Shown here piece after piece: positions 58,421 through 64,000 of a stretch of DNA of 64,000 nucleotides (positions are counted from its first letter, which is position 1; every line of letters begins with the position of its first letter). Origin of the DNA: Sipunculus nudus. Its lineage: Eukaryota; Annelida; Sipuncula; Golfingiida; Sipunculidae. Under the pieces are notes generated by a model. That model was given only the letters and a program-made list of their open reading frames with translations. It ran no database searches and was not told the origin of the DNA. Location: assembly GCA_026874595.1 (NCBI GenBank), contig CM049308.1:17048001-17112000 (forward strand). The letters run 5' to 3'. A program made the position numbers and the translations under genes.

Positions 58421-58530
58421 ATTGGTGAGAGGGAAGCTTTTTAATGTCACGTACACCTTTCTTATAAATAGACCCCGGTCCTGGACGTTTTGCTGCAGAC
58501 AGCCAACAAGTGTCAGGCTGGTGTATCAAG
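58421..58530 (+). promoter_or_regulatory. CCAAT/TATA promoter and short first exon
   Basis: An inverted CCAAT box (ATTGG, 58421-58425) lies about 40 bp before a strong TATA box (CTTATAAATAG, 58461-58471). Transcription would start near 58490-58500, and the first exon would end at 58530, where TATCAAG meets the donor GTAAGC. The 40-nt leader has no ATG. The spacing matches a compact animal promoter for an inducible or tissue-specific gene; the candidate next exon is at 62541. Confidence 0.5.
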
Positions 58531-61037
58531 GTAAGCTTATTTTTTTCGAATTTTTATAGGAAATACGTCTAGTGTTTCAATTATGATTATATGTGTTTAT
58601 GTTTACATATGTCTAATAAGAAATAAATTTTATAGATGCAACCGTAAGTGACAAGGAAAATAATAATGAATAATACATCACAATCGCTCAGTGCAGTGTC
58701 CATGTATATATTATTAAGGCCGAATCCGATGTTCTGGCGGGGTACAATGTCGTGTAGTGTGAGACCCAAAACGACCCAATTTTGGGTTCTGCGTGGTAAA
58801 ACCTCAACGTCACTGAGAGTCTCACTGTCGCAGAAACCGATTAATATACATCGTGCAGCTACCGTACGTTAAACAACAGAATCGGATGTTCACATATGCG
58901 GTTCTCCATGGAACACAAGCGGTGTCATTCTTAGCGAGACCCTGCCCTTCACACTCATGATTGGAGCTATGCGGCGACCTGTCTTGCATGAAATAAGTTA
59001 CACAATAAATATGCCAGAATAAGACAGAAATTCGCTTCTATATTTACAGTTATTTTTGAGATTGTAGAAGACAAAATAAACGCAAATAGATAAACAACTA
59101 TGTCCGTGATAATATTTGATTGATTTTAACAGTATGTGGTCATGTTTGAAGAGATATTAGGGCGTAGTGGGAGAGCGCTCGTCGGAGACAAAATCACGCC
59201 GATACTGAGAAAATCTACCGAATAAAATTCTCGACAATATTGTATGGTTAAATCGTGCATAAATCTAAAGCCGCACTGCATCTACGGTTTTTTTTTTGCG
59301 GCCGTAAAACGCTGTATATAGGATCGGTGTGAATGTACCAATATTTTGTATTGTTTTCTTTGCCGGTGTAAGTTACGCTCCCGAGGCAGCGGAAATCTTG
59401 CGCTTCAAAACAATCTACTGATTTTCCCGCTGTCTGCTTTGACCGTTTATGATGCACTTTAACACCAGGTGATGGCCTGTCTGCTGAAAAAAAAACTCGC
59501 TCCGTGTATTCCTCGCTTGGCTGGTAAACCGTTTTGTCTTCAAGCACAGGGTCTCATCTGATTGGACCAAATACAGTGCTCCCCTCTGGTGTAGCAATTC
59601 AGGATACGAGGTCAAAACAAACAGCGCTTACCATTTAGGTAGTAGGCCTATAGGTAAAGCGCTGTCTAAAGAGCGTAGTCAAAGTCTGCTAAAACAGGGA
59701 CTCTATATGTGACAGTGATAGGCTGTTTTTGTGACTATACGTGAGGTTGTGTTCTGAACTCTTCGTTAAATATCAATATGAATACTAGATTATCCTTACA
59801 AAAGATCACTACAACGGTCGTAAACATGTATAACAAGTCCATTTATAAGCGACCTCGTTGCATTTTTATATCTCCAATCTTACGTAACAGTGCATGTAAC
59901 CTGCTCTGTATATTAATTCACTTGTGTTTCCATATTTAGAGTATTACTAAACACAACACCGAGGTTCCTAATTTGTGCCTCAGAAAAGACCACCCACACT
60001 AATGGCTAAAGTTTTAAGATGTTTTACATTGTGTTTTGAAGAGAAGATCATTATGTCTGTCTTATGGATATTCAGATTTAACATATTTCTTTTCATCCAT
60101 GTGTCAATATCCATCAAATAATTCTCAAGGCAAGAGACAATTTCTGGTTGAAGACTACTATCGTTTTGTAAAAATGAAAGGTATACATGTATATCACCTG
60201 TGTAAAAATAATACTGTAAGCCATGGTTCCTGATTAAATGGTTTTGTGTACATAATCAATAAAAGTTGACCTTTGGGGTTCCACCATACTTCATCAGTAC
60301 TCGTTTAGACTGTTCATTATCAATAAAGATAGTCTGATATTTTAGTGTTGTATGATGTCTGCCATTGCCAGTAGTTGCCCTGAAATACAAAATCATGATT
60401 GAGACGTAAAAACAGTGGATTATGATAAGTCGTACAAATTAGAAGAATCAGCACAGATGCACGGCCTTGGTCAAGTAATTTTAGAATATTATTTTGTACC
60501 TTTAGTATAGGGCAGACTCAGTTGACTTGTATAGATTATAAGCTGATTGATTGAAAGATGCAGATTATTGGTTGAAATGTGCCGCCCAAGGCGACAATCA
60601 ACAACTATTGCAAGAGACTGAGACAATAATAGGAGGTTGGACACTGACCTATGGTGATTAAGTGCATCAGAATCAAGTTCTGGCTTCTTTAGAAAGGGTC
60701 TGATATGAGCACACTTGAGATATCCATGCAGGAACATAGCTTACACAGCTCAGTCCACGTATTGATGATGGTTATATGAGGGAGAAATTCACCTAGACCT
60801 TTCTTTACCAACCAAGTTGGAACTAGATCTAGATCGCAAGATTTGTCTTGGTATTTATTGATAATGGTATGTATCTCTTCTTACGCAGCAGATAAAAAAT
60901 ACATAAAGGATGGATTAATCCTGAAGTTTGTTGTGTGCCATGACTGAATTAGAACCTGGCTATAGATAACTCCTGATGGTATCTTTTGTTTATGAAAAAC
61001 AAGTCGCTGAACCTTTGTGCAAGTTCTCTTGGAGAAC
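58531..61037. other. no supported gene
   Basis: Would be the first intron if the 58421 promoter and 62541 exon belong together. Minus-strand frames at 59248-59547 are unrecognised. Confidence 0.35.
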
Positions 61038-61257
61038 CAGGGGCGGATCCAGGGTTAAGAAAAAAGGACGGGTCCTGGATTCCTGGAGAACAAATGGCAA
61101 AACCCAAAAATAGGTCCAAAAGCATCGAAGGGGGGGGGGGGGGGGAGTTCAGGCCGCAGAATAGGTCTGAAACCCTTAAAAAATGGTAGCGGTGGCTGCA
61201 TAAGGGGGAGTGGGGTTCGAACCCCCTGCATGGTCCCTCCCCCAGGAGCCGCTTCTG
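61038..61257. mobile_element. small element with CAGGGGCGGATCCAGG ends
   Basis: Begins CAGGGGCGGATCCAGGGTTA and ends in GCCGCTTCTG, the imperfect reverse complement. It has a G-run at 61131-61145 and a palindromic GGGGTTCGAACCCC at 61212. It belongs to the family of 49723-49934. Confidence 0.65.
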
Positions 61258-62439
61258 TGAATCATTTGGCAGAGGCAGACCACTACTATTCCAGAAAAGA
61301 TAATTTGTTATCCTGTATATTCCTTTTATATCCTTTAATATCATCACACACAGTTAAGGGGAGTCAAAGATGTATCTTGTGCCTGAGGAGGCAACTCAAT
61401 CAGATTTCTCTCTGATTGTATCAACAGTTTTGTTATTACCTCAGGGATAACCTTTAAAAAATCTGCAAATAGAAATAGTCTTTAACTGATACATGCCGAC
61501 TCTGATATTTGGAACTCTGATATGCGATTACTGCATAATTGTTTTCCGCCTCTAAATGAAACCCTCACATAGACCATTTCAGATTTTCAGAACAGATTTA
61601 TTTCTGTCTAGACGGATAAGTCATAATCGTATTTACTTCGTTAATATTTGAAGTAAAGTCCACAACAAATTCACATACATAACATATTTATAAAGTCAGA
61701 GGGCTGTTTTAAAAGTTAAGTTTTCTGTGATGGAAGAACTATCATTTTTTATTATCTTGTGTGTGCAAATGAGATAAATATACCTTTCCCAAAGAATTAG
61801 CGACAGGTTTCAAAGACGACTGACACTATATAATCTGGTGCTTTAAATCGGCTTGACAAATCATATTCTTGTTTTTTCAAAGCATAAAACTTTGTCTTTA
61901 ACTGTACCTTGTATACGGTATAACTTAAACAAAAACGCTGCGCTTAAACGTTGGACCCACATAAAGAAAACAGACATTGGACATGGTCGTGGTAATAGGT
62001 GTTTCAGGAAGAATTAGTGAAAAAAAAGTTGGCTAATGACATTTGACTGAACAAATTTTTCCAGAAATCAGTGAGGACGAGCAAATGGTTTTTACATTTT
62101 TATAAAAGATTCTCGATAAAAATTTCATAATTATATAATTATGTTGCTAAACAGGTAAATGCACAATATTTCAATTGGAGATGTTATCGAAATTTTGTTT
62201 TGTTTTCTTTATAATAAAGTCCGAGTGGCATGAGTTCACATTCAAAATAAAAAATTTCCATCCTAGATATGGGGGGGGGGGGGGGGGATCTTCAAAATTA
62301 ATGCGGACCTTATGACTCATTTGGTTGATTAGAAGTCTAATCTTTCTAATTGATTTAATTATAGCGTCCAGTATCACAACTTTTATTTTAGACATCAGAG
62401 GATATATTTCAAAGTGCAGGCTATTTTACATGTTAAAGT

Positions 62440-63042
62440 TCAAATTAATACCGGAGAAAAGAACTTTAAAAGTGCACTATGAACTAATAACCAAGAATAT
62501 CTAGTGAATATATGTGCATGTTTATCATTAATTGTTCCAGCTCCGACTGCAGAAATGGTCCTTTCGTACGCTGTCTTGCTGTTAACCCTCGGTGCGACAT
62601 GGCAAGGTATTTCATATATACTAGTTAATGCCTCCAACTGTAATTTGAGGATTCGGACATGGTCCAAAAAAGCGTTATTCTGCCCTGGGGGTTGTTGGTA
62701 CACGTCCACTTGCCACCAAGCTCTCTCCATAGGCAGATTCTCTCCTGGTCGCTGCATGGTCCTCCAAGTACTTTCCTGTCGCATCCCTGTAATAAGTTTG
62801 TTGTCAATAACATGTCCGTTCGTGGATATACATGAACATGAGTTTATACTAGGAGATATACAGGTGTAATGATATTCATCCAGCTCTAGCACTAAAGTGA
62901 GGCTGCCTAATGTGACGTTATATGAATATGCACATGACATTTTACATGCAGGGGAACTTCTTACAATCCCCGCAATCTTATCAAACCATGTTAAGTTTAC
63001 ATCCTCCATGCAGTTTCTTGAAACCGCTATGGGGGCTGCCAT
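62440..63042 (-). CDS. hypothetical secreted or extracellular protein fragment, 200 codons open
   Basis: Longest unexplained open frame in the right part. The peptide has regularly spaced cysteines (SPACKMSCAYSYNVT, YHYTCISPSINSCSCIS), N-glycosylation sequons (NLT, NVT) and RPGENLPMERAWWQVDVYQQ followed by LDHVRILKLQ. WWQVDV followed 15-20 residues later by a V-R-I strand recalls galactose-binding (F5/8 type C or fucolectin-like) domains, but the domain start (N-x-A-x-GKP-type) is missing, so this is only a hint. The end, after about 62640, is unlike the rest and antisense to a possible signal-peptide exon; splicing may end the exon near 62632. A TATA box on the same strand lies at 63647-63654. 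Confidence 0.4.
   Translation of the reverse strand: MAAPIAVSRNCMEDVNLTWFDKIAGIVRSSPACKMSCAYSYNVTLGSLTLVLELDEYHYTCISPSINSCSCISTNGHVIDNKLITGMRQESTWRTMQRPGENLPMERAWWQVDVYQQPPGQNNAFLDHVRILKLQLEALTSIYEIPCHVAPRVNSKTAYERTISAVGAGTINDKHAHIFTRYSWLLVHSALLKFFSPVLI
62541..62606 (+). CDS. candidate signal-peptide exon
   Basis: Acceptor ATTGTTCCAG at 62531-62540, ATG at 62555-62557, donor GCAAG then GTATTT at 62607. Encodes MVLSYAVLLLTLGATWQ, a short, strongly hydrophobic sequence of signal-peptide type. With the promoter at 58421 it would form a secreted-protein gene whose mature part lies beyond the window or was not recognised. It overlaps an antisense open frame (62440-63042, minus), so only one of the two may be real. 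Confidence 0.35.
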
Positions 63043-63142
63043 TAACGTACGGAGTTGTTACGGAGATAAGAAAAAATCAGATTCTGTAACACTAGGCAGC
63101 GTGAAATGTCTAGGGAAATGAATAAGGAAGTCACTGATTTTT

Positions 63143-63744
63143 TGTTAACAAACAATTATAATTTAATCTTAAAACAATCCTAACATAACAATACACTACA
63201 TCAATACAATTACACAGTAAAACAATAAAAATGTACAGTACCAGAGTGTCCGGATCTTAGGCTTTTCTGGATACCACCATTTTCACAGCTCAACAAGAGT
63301 AGTTTAAATCCAACGATCCACGTAAAATGTAATAATTCAAAGGCAACTGGAGACAGTCCGTATTAAATCAATATTAAGTCCGTTAAATATCTGACACCAC
63401 TGCTATTATCGGTAAGGTCCCAAAACTGACTCACACTCTTCCGTGTCCGCAGGAAATTTTTTCCTCTCTCTAAACACTGCCCCTGATTTATAGCTTTTTC
63501 ACCCCAAAGCTCAGAAACTTCTAATTCACGAACATCCCAAAGAACACAATACACACGCTCAAAGCGCATGAACAGACCAGAAAATTCCAGATTAGCACGA
63601 CAGCGTGCGAAGTGTTTACACTCCGCGAGAGTTCACCAGGTGCGGTTATTTATAGCAGCGCACAGGGTTTGCGCTTAACACGAATCAGAATGTCAACAGA
63701 CACATGTAACACTCCTGCGCACAATAAGACATTCACCTGTAACA
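63143..63744 (-). repeat. LTR-like sequence or promoter region
   Basis: Read on the minus strand it begins TGTTACAGGTG and ends GTTTGTTAACA, so the termini are TGTTA...TAACA, and it contains a TATA box (GCTATAAATAAC, 63646-63656) about 90 bp from its start. Against an LTR: the 5-bp flanks do not match (CCTTC and AAAAT), and neither a primer-binding site nor a polyadenylation signal is evident. The alternative is the promoter and leader of the 62440-63042 gene. Confidence 0.3.
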
Positions 63745-64000
63745 GAAGGCCATTTCACATATCCTGACTTGACGCAAGTTTTAAGAATGAAATATTTATT
63801 TATTGTCACCGTTACTGTTTGTAATCAAATGAATAGCTATAAACCACAATTTAAATGCTGAACATTTCACAAAGACATCTTTAGCGGTATATGAGTGAAC
63901 GTCATTTATAATAAAGTCAGGTTTAAATGTGTAATAAAAGCTTTTACTTAAATAAATATCCAAATGAATTTATAAGACGTTTGACCGGGCGCATATATAC

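Noticed and set aside
61200-61230. GGGGTTCGAACCCC as a tRNA T-arm (B box).
   Set aside because: It is a palindrome inside the CAGGGGCGGATC element, with no acceptor or D-arm partner.
62504-62869. Plus-strand 121-codon frame as one protein.
   Set aside because: Only the first part (signal-peptide exon up to the donor at 62607) looks real; the remainder reads as antisense of the minus-strand frame.

Overview
The window is AT-rich, intron-rich eukaryotic DNA from an animal. It carries 11 correctly phased exons of the replication/repair helicase MCM8, long microsatellites, and a dense nest of animal transposable elements (DIRS, piggyBac, Gypsy, non-LTR LINE, hAT and mariner derivatives). Tandem repeats with tails rich in ACAGACGGACGG and a SINE/MITE-heavy makeup suggest a mollusc or other lophotrochozoan; that taxon is inference. 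Nothing bacterial (operons, RBS, CRISPR) is present.

Layout. 1-3 kb: mostly featureless, one weak minus-strand exon. 3-7.1 kb: a 42-bp minisatellite, then a composite repeat holding a 180-bp satellite with 540-bp higher-order structure. 7.15-12.75 kb: a decayed DIRS retroelement (gag-like, RT, RNase H, tyrosine recombinase) interrupted inside its recombinase by a decayed piggyBac, followed by a Gypsy integrase fragment. 12.75-17.7 kb: TGACCT-rich repeats, a duplicated SAM-domain gene fragment, a broken transposon-like ORF and the C-terminal part of a second kind of tyrosine recombinase. 17.7-23 kb: an inverted repeat and dispersed repeats. 23.5-34.6 kb: MCM8 on the minus strand, from the RGG-rich N-terminus to the end of the OB-fold/zinc-finger half; the ATPase exons are not seen in the remaining 23.5 kb. 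Its introns hold repeat copies, an array of ~280-bp monomers and a mariner-type MITE.

35-45 kb: a 679-bp tandem duplication, a second ~280-bp monomer array, two tandem repeat families whose conserved core is the DR1 nuclear-receptor half-site pair (TGACCTnTGACCT), one of them split by a hAT-like element with an 8-bp target duplication, and a LINE ORF1 fragment. 47.3-49.1 kb: a foldback element built from ACCGAGCG repeats, with an 8-bp target duplication, lying inside an older palindrome whose other arm preserves the empty site. 49.7-51.7 kb: members of a CAGKGRCGGATC-ended element family and a tRNA-like fragment. 52.2 kb: a sequence that folds as a complete minimal type I hammerhead ribozyme, flanked by (TA)n. 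53.7-55.9 kb: a LINE with an uninterrupted 580-codon reverse transcriptase ORF. 58-63 kb: a CCAAT/TATA promoter with a short first exon, a candidate signal-peptide exon and an overlapping antisense 200-codon ORF.

The only recognisable host gene is MCM8; most of the rest is mobile DNA and satellites. The most noteworthy items are the hammerhead ribozyme, the foldback element with its built-in empty-site control, the nuclear-receptor-site arrays, the twin-palindrome arrays and the apparently headless MCM8 locus.
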